This document shows positions 20,111 through 28,764 of a stretch of 64,000 nt of DNA, one piece after another. Numbering within the stretch: position 1 is the first letter of the stretch; every line of letters begins with the position of its first letter. The notes beneath the pieces were generated by a model. It saw nothing but the letters and a program-made list of their open reading frames with translations, searched no databases and had not been told where the DNA came from. Made by a program: the position numbers and the translations under genes. Location of the stretch: NCBI GenBank assembly GCA_046091365.1, contig JBJTBM010000010.1:17739-81738 (forward strand). The letters are read 5' to 3'. The DNA is from Casp-actino8 sp046091365. Lineage in GTDB: Bacteria > Actinomycetota > Acidimicrobiia > Acidimicrobiales > Ilumatobacteraceae.

Positions 20111-20116
20111 GCTCGC

Positions 20117-20123
20117 ATTCTTA
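20117..20123 (-). promoter_or_regulatory. -10 box of the LLM oxidoreductase gene
   Basis: TAAGAAT on the minus strand is followed by GCGAGC and the ATG at 20110. It implies a promoter separate from that of the thioesterase gene upstream. Confidence 0.45.
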
Positions 20124-20156
20124 CTGTTCGGGCATCCCGCCCGGGTACGCGCCGGA

Positions 20157-21008
20157 TCACCTGGATTCGGAGCGATGTTTACCGGCCGGGCCCGGACCGG
20201 GCATGTCGCGCCAGAAGCGCACGATGCAACTCTGGCTCGCAGTGGCCATCAAGGTTCCGTCTTCAGCGAACATGTGCACCAACCCGTGTCCGAAGCCGCG
20301 CTGCACCATGTGCACCCGAATGTCGAGCAACACCCACTCGGTGGATACCAACCGGCCGATGCGCAAGGTGTTGTCGAGGCTGTTCCCGCCGCCGCGGATA
20401 CCGAGGGCCTGACCCACTCCCATGGGGACGAAGTCACCCAGGATCGCCAGCGTGGTGGCGTCGACTCCCTCGATCACCTCGGGGATACGGGTCCAAAGCA
20501 ACACCTGCCCGTCGCTGGGGGTGCCGTCCAGTTCGGAGAGTTCCTCGCGACCCTTGATGATGCGCTGGTCCATGCGGCCGCTGATGGTTCCCGACCAGTC
20601 GAGGACGTGTGGGCGCTCCTTACACGACTGCGGCGGCGGAACGTCGGCGGGCATGGTCTCCCACTGTCCCGTCTCGTCGAGATCGCGATCGCCGAGCGCG
20701 GCGTTGACCGTGAGAATCTCACGGTCACCTACGTGGCACACGGCGCGCGCCTGACTGATCTGGTGACCACTCACGGCGAGAGTGACGTCGATGTCCATCA
20801 CCTCACCCGGCTTGGCGTAGGACAAATACTGACCCGTCGCCCACACCGCACGACGACCCGAGGTCCGTTCCATCGCGGCAATGGCCGCACCGAGACCGCA
20901 ACCGCCGAACAGGAATCCGCCCCCCGTCGAGATGCCGGGGACCACCGGCAACACCCAGCGATACGGATTGTGCGTCGGCTCGAGGCCGAGGAACTGCAAG
21001 CTGTCCAT
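20157..21008 (-). CDS. Acyl-CoA thioesterase-like double-hotdog protein
   Basis: 283 residues of two hotdog repeats, as in TesB/acyl-CoA thioesterase II: GGFLFGGCGLGAAIAAMERTSGRRAVWATGQYL in the first and GNSLDNTLRIGRLVSTEWVLLDIRVHMVQRGFGHGLVHMFAEDGTLMATASQ in the second. The latter is the usual C-terminal motif. It should hydrolyse acyl-CoA esters in the cytoplasm; chain specificity is unknown. TAGAGT (21017-21022) ends 8 nt before the ATG, and the gene diverges from the amidase gene. Confidence 0.82.
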   Translation of the reverse strand: MDSLQFLGLEPTHNPYRWVLPVVPGISTGGGFLFGGCGLGAAIAAMERTSGRRAVWATGQYLSYAKPGEVMDIDVTLAVSGHQISQARAVCHVGDREILTVNAALGDRDLDETGQWETMPADVPPPQSCKERPHVLDWSGTISGRMDQRIIKGREELSELDGTPSDGQVLLWTRIPEVIEGVDATTLAILGDFVPMGVGQALGIRGGGNSLDNTLRIGRLVSTEWVLLDIRVHMVQRGFGHGLVHMFAEDGTLMATASQSCIVRFWRDMPGPGPAGKHRSESR

Positions 21009-21016
21009 TCCATTCG

Positions 21017-21037
21017 ACTCTAGATGCGGACTAGCGT
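21017..21037. promoter_or_regulatory. Back-to-back -10 boxes of the thioesterase and amidase genes
   Basis: TAGAGT on the minus strand (21017-21022) and TAGCGT on the plus strand (21032-21037) are separated by nine bases. Each ends 7 to 8 nt before its gene's ATG. Each promoter's -35 region must therefore lie over the opposite gene's start, so simultaneous firing should be mutually exclusive. Confidence 0.5.
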
Positions 21038-21044
21038 CGCCGAC

Positions 21045-22460
21045 ATGGCTGTGACTTCTGGCGAGACATCCGCGAACCGCACGTGGCCGGGCGATGCCTG
21101 CTCACTCGTCGAGGCGTTCCGCCGAGGCGAGCGCTCACCGCTCGAAGAACTCGAGGCCACATTCGTGGCCATCGAGCCCAGCGACCTGAACGCGTTCGGC
21201 CACCTCGATCCCGAACGCGCCGTCGCCGTCGCGCGCGACGCCGACGTGAACGCACCGTTCGGCGGGGTGCCGATCGGAGTCAAGGAACTCGATCAAGTTC
21301 GAGGCTGGCCCGACACCGAGGCCTGTGTCGCGTTGTCCGACATCGTCGCGTCAGACACCTCCGTCATGGTGCAACGACTCGAACGTGCCGGAGCGGTGCT
21401 GGTCGGTCAGACCACGGCATCGGAGTTCGGAGGCGTCAACCTCACTCGCACCGTGATGCACGGCGCTACCCACAACCCGTGGCGGCACGGACGCACACCG
21501 GGTGGCTCGTCGGGTGGCAGCGCGGCGGCCGTCGCCGGTGGCATCGTCACCCTGGCCACCGCCGGCGACGGCGGAGGGTCGATCCGAATCCCAGCCGGGT
21601 TCACCGGTCTGCTCGGATTGAAGGCCACCTACGGTCGAATCCCGCGCGCACCGCGCACGCAACTGGGCAACCTCACGACCGTGGTCGGTTGCGTGTCGCG
21701 CAGCGTGCGCGACACCGCGCGTTGGTTCGACGTCTGCGCCGGCTTCGACGCCCGCGACCCCCTGAGTCTTCCCGCCGGACCGTCGTGGGAGACCGCACTC
21801 GGTGCGCACGACATCCGCGGTCTGCGCGTGGCGGTGGTGCCCGATTGGGGCGGCGCGGTGGTCTCGCCCGCGATGTGGAACGTGCTGTCGGCCCGCGCCG
21901 ACGCGCTCATCGTCGAACTCGGTTGGCGCCGCGTCGACATCGACGCCACGTTGCCGAGCATGGGGGCCGCGTGGAGCATCAGCGGAATGCTGTCGATCCA
22001 CGCGCAGTTGGGCGAGCGCTGGCCGGCGTGCGCCGACGTGCTGACCCCCGAGATCGCCTTCGGTCTGGCCACCGCGATCGAGCGGTACGGACCCGAGGCG
22101 CGGGCGCGCATCGAGGAGCGGCGCGTCAATCTCAACGAGCGCATGGCCGAGATCTTCGATCCGGCCACCGGCGTGGATCTCGTGATCACCGCGTCCAACC
22201 CCGACGTCGCCTTCGACGCCGAAGGGCCCTTGCCCTCGGAGTTCGGCGGGGTTTACGGTGGCGCCGGCAACAACGGTCGACTCACCTTCCCCTCCAATCT
22301 TCACGGCAATCCCGCCGTCTCGATCCCCTCGGGCGATGTCGATGGTCTGCCCGTCGGCCTGCAGATCGTGTCGCGCCACTTTACCGAGCAGCTCCTGCTC
22401 GACATCGCGTTGCACGTCGAACGCAACCACCCGTGGCCGCTCGTCGCGCCGACGGCGTGA
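21045..22460 (+). CDS. Amidase (amidase-signature family)
   Basis: 471 residues with the amidase signature GGSSGGSAAAVAGG followed by GDGGGSIRIPAGFTGLLGLKATYGR, supplying the Ser-cisSer-Lys triad together with the Lys in GVPIGVKELD. It should hydrolyse an amide in the cytoplasm; it is not obviously GatA, since gatB/gatC are absent. ATG 21045 follows a -10 box by 7 nt; an ATG 21 bases upstream is less likely because it precedes that box. The stop overlaps the MFS start by four bases. Confidence 0.88.
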   Translation: MAVTSGETSANRTWPGDACSLVEAFRRGERSPLEELEATFVAIEPSDLNAFGHLDPERAVAVARDADVNAPFGGVPIGVKELDQVRGWPDTEACVALSDIVASDTSVMVQRLERAGAVLVGQTTASEFGGVNLTRTVMHGATHNPWRHGRTPGGSSGGSAAAVAGGIVTLATAGDGGGSIRIPAGFTGLLGLKATYGRIPRAPRTQLGNLTTVVGCVSRSVRDTARWFDVCAGFDARDPLSLPAGPSWETALGAHDIRGLRVAVVPDWGGAVVSPAMWNVLSARADALIVELGWRRVDIDATLPSMGAAWSISGMLSIHAQLGERWPACADVLTPEIAFGLATAIERYGPEARARIEERRVNLNERMAEIFDPATGVDLVITASNPDVAFDAEGPLPSEFGGVYGGAGNNGRLTFPSNLHGNPAVSIPSGDVDGLPVGLQIVSRHFTEQLLLDIALHVERNHPWPLVAPTA

Positions 22461-23854
22461 CCGCGGAGACTGAACTTCGGCACCGCGGAGTGCTCGCCGT
22501 CGGGTTGGTGCTCGCCACCACGCTCATCGCGTTCGAGGTGACCGCCGTGATCACGGCACTGCCCACCATCTCCGACGAACTCGGCGGCGATTCGCTGTAC
22601 GGCGCGACGCTCGCCGCGTACACGTTGGCCAACATCGTGAGCCTCGTAGCCGTCGGGGGTCTGATCGACAGTCGCGGACCACGCGTTCCCTACGCGATCT
22701 CGCTCGCGTTGTTCTCGGTCGGCCTCGTCGTCGCCGCCGTCGCCCCGTCGATGTGGGTCGTCCTCGTCGGTCGCCTGATTCAAGGCGTCGGGTCGGGCGG
22801 ACTCATCCCGGTCGCCTACGCGGTGATCAACCGCCTCTGGGCGACCCACGAACAGGCGCGCATCTTCGCATGGGTCTCGGCGGGCTGGGTGCTCCCGAGC
22901 CTGATCGCCCCGGGACTCTCCGGATTCATCACCAACACCGTCGGCTGGCGGTGGGTGTTCCTGTCGGTGCTGCCGCTCGTCGCCGCAACCGCGACGCTCG
23001 CCCTGCCCGCCATGCGCCATCCCACGCTGGTCGGCACCGGATCGCACACCGACGTCGACACCCGACGTCGATTCCTCGATGCCGTCGCCGTCGCCGCGGG
23101 CATCGGTGCGTTGGCGCTCGGACTTCAGTCGTCACGGGTCGTCGTGGCCGCCCCGATCGCGATCGCCGGAGCGATCGTCGGGTTCCGTTCGTGGCGGCGA
23201 CTCACACCGCCCGGGGTTCTACGGGCCCAGCGCGGACTTCCCGCCATCGTCGCCTGTCGCATACTCGCCACCGCGGCGTTCCTCGGTGTCGACTCCTTCG
23301 TGCCGCTGGCCGCTGACCGCATTCACGGGGCGTCGGCGACGGTGCAGGGCTTCGTCATCATCGGAGCCGCGGTGACGTGGAGCATCGGTTCGGCGATTGT
23401 GTCGAAGATGTCGGGGCTGCGACCGCATCGCAGCGCGTTGGTCGGCTTCCTCTTCATCGCGACGGGCATCGCGACGACGTCGCTCGTGGTCGACGAGTCG
23501 TGGCCACTAGCGGCGACCTTCCTGACGTGGTGCCTCGCGGGATTCGGCATGGGGTTGCTCTTCGTGCCCACCTCGGTGGCCGCGATGACCCACGCTGAAG
23601 CGGGCAACGACGGTCGGGTCGCGAGCCAGGTGAACCTCGCCGACAGCATCGGGTTCAGCCTCATGGGCGGACTGGGGGGTGCCGCGGTGGCCGTGGCCGA
23701 CCGCGGCACCTGGGAACTGCGTTCGTCACTGATCGTGACCTTCGCCGTGGCCCTCGCACTGGCGCTGTCGGGGGCCCTACTGGCCCACCGAATCCGAGGT
23801 CGCGGGAGCACGGTGGCGGGCGACCCCACGCCGCGTGGGAACATTCCCGCATGA
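22457..23854 (+). CDS. MFS transporter
   Basis: 465 residues with about 12 to 14 hydrophobic segments. The motif-A-like loop reads GGLIDSRGPRVPYAIS, and VGRLIQGVGSGGLIPVAYAVINRL is typical of motif C-bearing drug:H+ antiporters. It should be a cytoplasmic-membrane antiporter or permease of unknown substrate. The GTG start overlaps the amidase stop, and its own stop overlaps the CoA-transferase ATG. The operon may import or export the amide or acid that its neighbours process. Confidence 0.85.
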   Translation: MTAETELRHRGVLAVGLVLATTLIAFEVTAVITALPTISDELGGDSLYGATLAAYTLANIVSLVAVGGLIDSRGPRVPYAISLALFSVGLVVAAVAPSMWVVLVGRLIQGVGSGGLIPVAYAVINRLWATHEQARIFAWVSAGWVLPSLIAPGLSGFITNTVGWRWVFLSVLPLVAATATLALPAMRHPTLVGTGSHTDVDTRRRFLDAVAVAAGIGALALGLQSSRVVVAAPIAIAGAIVGFRSWRRLTPPGVLRAQRGLPAIVACRILATAAFLGVDSFVPLAADRIHGASATVQGFVIIGAAVTWSIGSAIVSKMSGLRPHRSALVGFLFIATGIATTSLVVDESWPLAATFLTWCLAGFGMGLLFVPTSVAAMTHAEAGNDGRVASQVNLADSIGFSLMGGLGGAAVAVADRGTWELRSSLIVTFAVALALALSGALLAHRIRGRGSTVAGDPTPRGNIPA

Positions 23855-25038
23855 CCACGACCACCGGCCCCCTCGCGGGCGTGCGCGTTCTCGACCTCTC
23901 CGTCATGATCTCCGGACCGCTCGCTGGGATGATGCTCGCCGACCAAGGCGCCGACGTGATCAAGGTCGAGTCCCCAGGGGTCGGTGACTTCATGCGCTAC
24001 CTCGGTTCGTCCAAGGGAGGAATGACCGGGATCTTCCTCAACAACAACCGGGGCAAGCGTTCGATCGTCATCGACCTCAAGAAGCCCGAGGGCATCGATC
24101 TGCTGAAAAAGTTGGCCGCCTCGGCCGACGTGGTCATCCAGAACTTCCGTCCCGGGGCCGTCGATCGCCTCGGTATCGGCTACGAGGATCTGCGAACCGT
24201 CAATCCCCGCCTCGTCTACTGCAGCATCTCAGGGTACGGACCCGACGGACCGGCCAGCGGTCACCGCGTGTACGACAACGTCATCCAGGCGGCGTCCGGA
24301 CTCGCCGGCGTGCAGACGGACCCGCGCACCGGTGAACCGTCGCTCTTCCGTACGTTGATCTGCGACAAGGTCACCTCGATGACGGCGGCCCAGGCCATCA
24401 CGGCCGCCCTCTACGCCCGCTCGGCGGGCAACGCCGAGGGTCAACACATCGTGCTCGCGATGCTGGACGCCGCGATCGCGTTCATGTGGCCGGATTCGGG
24501 CATGGACGCCGTGCTACTCGACGACGACGCCAGTCGCACCCCCACGATCGGTGAGAACTACGCGATCACGCGACTGAAAGACGGCTTCGCCGCGGTGTCG
24601 GTCGTCAGCGACGACGAGTTCCGCGGCTTGTGCACGACGTACGGGCGACCCGAGTTGGCCGACGATCCCCGGTTCGCGACGATGATGGCCCGGGGCCAGA
24701 ACGCTTCGCAACTGGTTCCGCTGATGTCGGAACTGAACCTGCAGATGGAGGCGGACGATTTCGTGCGACGGGCGCAGTCCAACGACGTTCCGGCGGCACC
24801 GGTCGTGCGCATCGCCCAACTACCCGAGCAACCCCAGGTGATCAACAACGCGGTGTTCGTCGAGCGCGAGCACCCGAGCGCAGGCCGGGTGCGCGAGCCC
24901 CGACCGGCGGCGCGCTTCTCGGACACCCCGGCCCGGGTCGGCTCGTTCGCCCCGACGGCCGGTCAGCACAGCGACGAAGTGGTGTCCGAGATCGGACTCG
25001 ACCCCGTGGCCCTGCGAGCCAGCGGCGTGATCCACTGA
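23851..25038 (+). CDS. CaiB/BaiF family (class III) CoA-transferase
   Basis: 395 residues with the class III fold: GVRVLDLSVMISGPLAGMML at the start, DVVIQNFRPGAVDRLGIGY, CSISGYGPDGP and RTLICDKVTSMTAAQA, in which the Asp is the expected catalytic residue that forms the acyl anhydride. It transfers CoA between carboxylates. Being last in an amidase-MFS-CoA transferase operon, it may activate the acid released by the amidase; this is inference. The ATG overlaps the MFS stop by four bases. Confidence 0.88.
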   Translation: MTTTTGPLAGVRVLDLSVMISGPLAGMMLADQGADVIKVESPGVGDFMRYLGSSKGGMTGIFLNNNRGKRSIVIDLKKPEGIDLLKKLAASADVVIQNFRPGAVDRLGIGYEDLRTVNPRLVYCSISGYGPDGPASGHRVYDNVIQAASGLAGVQTDPRTGEPSLFRTLICDKVTSMTAAQAITAALYARSAGNAEGQHIVLAMLDAAIAFMWPDSGMDAVLLDDDASRTPTIGENYAITRLKDGFAAVSVVSDDEFRGLCTTYGRPELADDPRFATMMARGQNASQLVPLMSELNLQMEADDFVRRAQSNDVPAAPVVRIAQLPEQPQVINNAVFVEREHPSAGRVREPRPAARFSDTPARVGSFAPTAGQHSDEVVSEIGLDPVALRASGVIH

Positions 25039-25068
25039 CCGCCCGGTACTTCTTGACACAAACCTGAA

Positions 25069-25081
25069 GGTCCCTGGGACC
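25069..25081. promoter_or_regulatory. 13-bp palindrome upstream of the minor-pilin operon
   Basis: GGTCCC-T-GGGACC is a perfect 6-bp inverted repeat with one central base. It lies 11 nt downstream of a TTGACA (25053-25058) and about 45 nt before the first pilin gene. It could be an operator; no U-tract follows, so it is not a terminator. No clear -10 is seen. Confidence 0.35.
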
Positions 25082-25125
25082 CGTGCGGCCGATACCTCCG
25101 CCATCGCGAGACGGGGTCGGTCAAG

Positions 25126-25638
25126 GTGGAAACGAGGCGCACGAGGGCACGGGGCGACGCGGGCGCCAGCCTGATCGAGACCGTGATCGCCGTGTCGCTG
25201 ATGGGCCTCGTGGTGGCCGGCGTACTCGGGGCGATGTGGTCCTCGGTGCGCCTGTCGCGCTTCTCCGACGACCAAGCAAAAGTCGAGGCCGTTCTCGGCA
25301 GTGCGGCCGACCGGCTGACCAATTACGCCTACATCCCCTGCCCCACCTTGGCCGGCAACGGGGGTTACCTCCCCATCGTGCAGGCCGCCGCCGGCACCGT
25401 CGATTGGCCCACGTCGACGGTCACGGTCGTGGCATTGCGGTTCTGGTCCCCCACCACGACATCGACGGGGACCTGGAGCTCGACCAACGGCCTTTCAGGT
25501 GCGCAGTGCAACGAGGCCGCCTCGCTCACCACCGCCCGCACGTTGCAGTTGGTCACCATCTCGGTGACCTCGCCTTCGGGATACAGCAAGACCCTCGAGG
25601 TGGTGAAAAACAATGTGTTCCCCAAGATCGTCTCGTGA
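25126..25638 (+). CDS. Type IV pilin-like protein (minor pilin)
   Basis: 170 residues. A short basic leader ends in DAG and is followed by ASLIETVIAVSLMGLVVAGVLGAM. This gives a prepilin-peptidase site (G before A) with Glu at mature position 5 and a hydrophobic N-terminal helix, as in PilV/GspI-type minor pilins. The globular part has two cysteines (YIPCPT and GAQCNEA) that may pair. It should be processed, inserted in the cytoplasmic membrane and assembled in a pilus tip complex. GTG 25126 is the only start giving a proper leader. The next gene overlaps it by 26 bases. Confidence 0.78.
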   Translation: METRRTRARGDAGASLIETVIAVSLMGLVVAGVLGAMWSSVRLSRFSDDQAKVEAVLGSAADRLTNYAYIPCPTLAGNGGYLPIVQAAAGTVDWPTSTVTVVALRFWSPTTTSTGTWSSTNGLSGAQCNEAASLTTARTLQLVTISVTSPSGYSKTLEVVKNNVFPKIVS

Positions 25639-27313
25639 GTCGCGCGACCGGGGCATGACACTCGTCGAACTCCTCCTGACCGTCACCATCCTCAGCATCA
25701 TCATGTCGTCGCTCGCCGCGGCGGTCATCGTGATGTTGCGGGCCGAGGCACCCACGCGCGATCGCATCTCGGAATCGAAGGACGTGACGTTCCTGCAGGC
25801 GTGGATCCCGACCGATCTGGCCTCGGCCGTGTCGCGCGACGTGACTCCGAACCATCAACCGGCCAACAACACGACCCTGCCCGGCACGAACGTCATCACC
25901 ATCACGCGCCCCGACCTCGTCACCGGCGGCGGCTACGTCACGGTCAGCTATCGATACGTCCACTCCGGGGACGAATGGCAATTGCGTCGCTACGAGATCC
26001 GCGATCCCGCGAGCGCGTCCCCCACCGTCGCCCAGGTCGGTGTGGCGCACGAACTGGCGCCGCCTCCCCCCACCTGGAACCCTGGTCAGGCCCCGGTTCA
26101 CGCGGTCATGGTGACGGCACGGAACCAGGTGGTGTTGCGCCCGATCGGCGAGGACATCGACGTCACCTTCGCGAGCGGAGACGGATTCACCACCGGTGGT
26201 GCCGGGCTCTCCTCCGAGGATCAACTTCCCACCAACTACGCCGGGGGCATCGTCGACCCGGCCGCACCGCCCAGTCGCTGCGGGGGCACCGTGACCATCG
26301 TCCTCGACACCTCGAGTTCGATTCCCACGCAGAACGGTCAGACCGCACTCGTCAACGCGGCCCTCGGCTTCATCGACGCCTACACCGGCACCCCCACCTA
26401 CATGCGCATCGTCGGCTTCGACGTGTCCGCGTATTCGTACTATCCGACAAAGGCGGGTCAATACGTGAACATCCTCAACCCGTCGAGTGCCCTCACCGCG
26501 ATGCGCAGCAAGGTCGACGCCCAGGACACGTCAGCGGGTCGGTGGGGAAACGGCACCAACTGGGAGGACGGTTTGTGGCAGGCCTTCCGCAACACCGCCG
26601 GGACCCCCTACTCGCAACTCCCCGAACTGGTCGTCTTCATCTCCGACGGCGAACCGAACCGAAACCGCACGAACATCCCGACCGACGGCGACACTCGCTA
26701 CAACTCGACCGACTTGTCACGAGCGGTCACCGCGGCCAACTACGGCCGCGGCACGGGTTCACGCATCGTCGGAGTGCTCGTCGGCAACGACGCGAGCACC
26801 ACCAACCAGGGCCGCATGCGCAGCGTGGTGGGTCCGGTGAACTGGAACGGCACGGGTCCGACGAACCTCGGCAACGCGTCGGCGGCGGATTTCTTCCTGC
26901 CGACCAACTCCGCCTCGTTCGCCCAACTCGGAAACGTCCTGCGCTCGATCAGCGCCGCACAGTGCGGGGGCACGGTGACCCTCCAGAAGCGGGTCGTGGT
27001 CGCCGGTGCACTTTCGGAGACGACGGGGCGCTGGAACTACACGACCGATGTCGGCGTACGGGAACTCGACTTGTCGCAGAACTCGTCGATCACCTTCGAT
27101 TACACGTTCACCAACGGAACCACCACGCGCACCGTCCAGATTTCCGAGACCCCCGTGGCAGGGTACGTCTTCGTGCGCGCCGACTGTTCCTCCGGTGGCG
27201 TCAGCCTGCCCGCGCAGCGCGTCTCCGCTCCGACCGACGGCACCCCCGGAGTGGTCGTGACGCTCACTCCCGACGAGGCGGTTTCGTGCGTGATGGTCTC
27301 GAGGCCGGCATGA
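25613..27313 (+). CDS. Modular pilin with von Willebrand factor A domain
   Basis: 566 residues. Leader MCSPRSSRESRDRG is followed by MTLVELLLTVTILSIIMSSL, a type IV prepilin site with Glu5. After about 200 residues comes a complete VWA domain (about 225-450) with MIDAS residues DTSSS at 232-236, Thr315 in GNGTNWEDG and Asp345 in FISDGEPN. The final 110 residues form a beta-rich domain. CGGTVT opens both the VWA and C-terminal modules. It is probably a metal-dependent adhesin displayed on a pilus tip. ATG 25613 is chosen because a leader must precede the cleavage Gly. Confidence 0.85.
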   Translation: MCSPRSSRESRDRGMTLVELLLTVTILSIIMSSLAAAVIVMLRAEAPTRDRISESKDVTFLQAWIPTDLASAVSRDVTPNHQPANNTTLPGTNVITITRPDLVTGGGYVTVSYRYVHSGDEWQLRRYEIRDPASASPTVAQVGVAHELAPPPPTWNPGQAPVHAVMVTARNQVVLRPIGEDIDVTFASGDGFTTGGAGLSSEDQLPTNYAGGIVDPAAPPSRCGGTVTIVLDTSSSIPTQNGQTALVNAALGFIDAYTGTPTYMRIVGFDVSAYSYYPTKAGQYVNILNPSSALTAMRSKVDAQDTSAGRWGNGTNWEDGLWQAFRNTAGTPYSQLPELVVFISDGEPNRNRTNIPTDGDTRYNSTDLSRAVTAANYGRGTGSRIVGVLVGNDASTTNQGRMRSVVGPVNWNGTGPTNLGNASAADFFLPTNSASFAQLGNVLRSISAAQCGGTVTLQKRVVVAGALSETTGRWNYTTDVGVRELDLSQNSSITFDYTFTNGTTTRTVQISETPVAGYVFVRADCSSGGVSLPAQRVSAPTDGTPGVVVTLTPDEAVSCVMVSRPA

Positions 27314-28755
27314 GGCGCGATCGCGACCAGGGTTCGGCTCTTTTGATGGTCATGGTGTTGATGGTGGTCGGCGGCATCATCGCCACCGGACTGCTGGCCT
27401 ATTCGGGAGCCGTGATCCGCGCGCGCCCCGCCCTCCACGAGCGTGTGGCCGGGGCCGAAGCCGTGAAGTCGGGGACGCGCATGGCGATCACGCTCCAACG
27501 CGAGTTCGGTCCCTCGGGCTGCTTCGCCGATTCGGCGCAGTGGGTCATCGCGTCCACGCCGGTGACCGCCACCTGCTCGACGGTGTCGAGTTACACCACG
27601 GGTCGCGGACGACTCGGCTCGGTCGTCACCACCAACACAGCCAACACCGGCTTCCTCGTGACCCCGACCTGGGCCGGCAACATCGCCCAGGCACTGTCGG
27701 GCGAGGCCACGATCAACACCGGGGCGATGGGCACTTCGTCGTCTCTCGCTCTCGTGCGCGGCGCGAACGGCGCGTTTTCGTGGGTCGCATCGGGCACGCC
27801 ATGGTGGCAACTGGTCGGCGACAACAACGCCGGTGCGTGGGTCTACCCCAGCCTCCCGCAGGTGCCGAGCTACTCACGGCCCGGCTCACAGGCCAGCATC
27901 GGCGCCTGCCAGCTCTACTTCCCGGGGCGCTACCTCGGCGCCACCCCGTTGACGCTGAACGGGGGCACGCACTACTTCGCCTCGGGCGTGTATTACTTCG
28001 AACGCCCCATCGTCGTCACCGGTGGTGCACAAGTGGTCTTCGGCGAGGGCGTCAACGCCGGCTGCGCGGTCGACGCTCAGGCCGCATACGCCCCGACCGC
28101 ACCCAAGAGCCACGAGATCACGGGCAAGGGCGCGACGATCCTTCTCGGCGACATCGCCACGCTGACCGTCCAGGAGTCGTCGGTCCGCATCAATCGCCGC
28201 GTGTCGACGGCATCCACCCGGGGTAGCGAGGGGGTGGCCGTTCGTACCGTCAACTTCGGACAGTCCAACACCACCGTCACGATCCCCGCCGACACCGTCT
28301 TGCTCGCCGACGGCACCACCGTGCCCGTCGCGAACCATTCCATCATTCCGATCGCCAACACCACTCCGGTCACCTACCGCACGTCCACACTCGCACCCGC
28401 GACCTCCTGGGCCGTCGACGTGCGGTTGAACGGCACGAGCGTCTCGTCGAACCGTTTCATCGTGGACGGGTACGTGTTCGTGCCCAACGCCGGCGTTCGC
28501 ATCACGGGAACGACGTCCGTCTACGCGGTGTCGACCACCAAGGGCACGGTGGCCACGCGCATCGAACACTCGTTGGGCCTCGCTCCGGCGAGCGGTGGTT
28601 CCTACTCCAACGGCATCGTGTCCGAGACCATCCAACGCAAGGTGCGCCTCACGGTCACGGCGAACACCGCCGAGCACTCGGCCACCTCGAGAGCGATCAT
28701 CGAGGTGCACACCGACCGCAGTTACGCCATCAATTCCTGGGTGATCGACCCGTGA
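27310..28755 (+). CDS. PilX/GspK-like pilin-associated protein
   Basis: 481 residues. A short basic leader ends in DQG, followed by SALLMVMVLMVVGGIIATGLL, a prepilin-like helix lacking Glu5 as in PilX and GspK. The large external part has TLNGGTHYFASGVYYFERPIVVTGGAQVVFGEG and later DGYVFVPNAGVRITG, resembling beta-helical PilX-type proteins of actinobacteria. It should prime pilus assembly with the two preceding pilins. The ATG overlaps the previous stop (ATGA); reading upstream in frame would overlap the VWA pilin gene. No assembly ATPase or prepilin peptidase is in the window. Confidence 0.72.
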   Translation: MRRDRDQGSALLMVMVLMVVGGIIATGLLAYSGAVIRARPALHERVAGAEAVKSGTRMAITLQREFGPSGCFADSAQWVIASTPVTATCSTVSSYTTGRGRLGSVVTTNTANTGFLVTPTWAGNIAQALSGEATINTGAMGTSSSLALVRGANGAFSWVASGTPWWQLVGDNNAGAWVYPSLPQVPSYSRPGSQASIGACQLYFPGRYLGATPLTLNGGTHYFASGVYYFERPIVVTGGAQVVFGEGVNAGCAVDAQAAYAPTAPKSHEITGKGATILLGDIATLTVQESSVRINRRVSTASTRGSEGVAVRTVNFGQSNTTVTIPADTVLLADGTTVPVANHSIIPIANTTPVTYRTSTLAPATSWAVDVRLNGTSVSSNRFIVDGYVFVPNAGVRITGTTSVYAVSTTKGTVATRIEHSLGLAPASGGSYSNGIVSETIQRKVRLTVTANTAEHSATSRAIIEVHTDRSYAINSWVIDP

Positions 28756-28764
28756 TCGACCGAC

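Noticed and set aside
25069..25081. A terminator for the CoA-transferase operon at the 13-bp palindrome
   Set aside because: The stem is only six base pairs with a one-base loop and no U-tract, so a DNA-binding site is more likely than an RNA hairpin.
25801..27309. An N-terminal extension of the PilX-like protein by about 500 residues
   Set aside because: The extension is in frame but lies wholly over the VWA pilin gene and is Arg/His-rich. The ATGA overlap and a proper prepilin leader fix the start at 27310.
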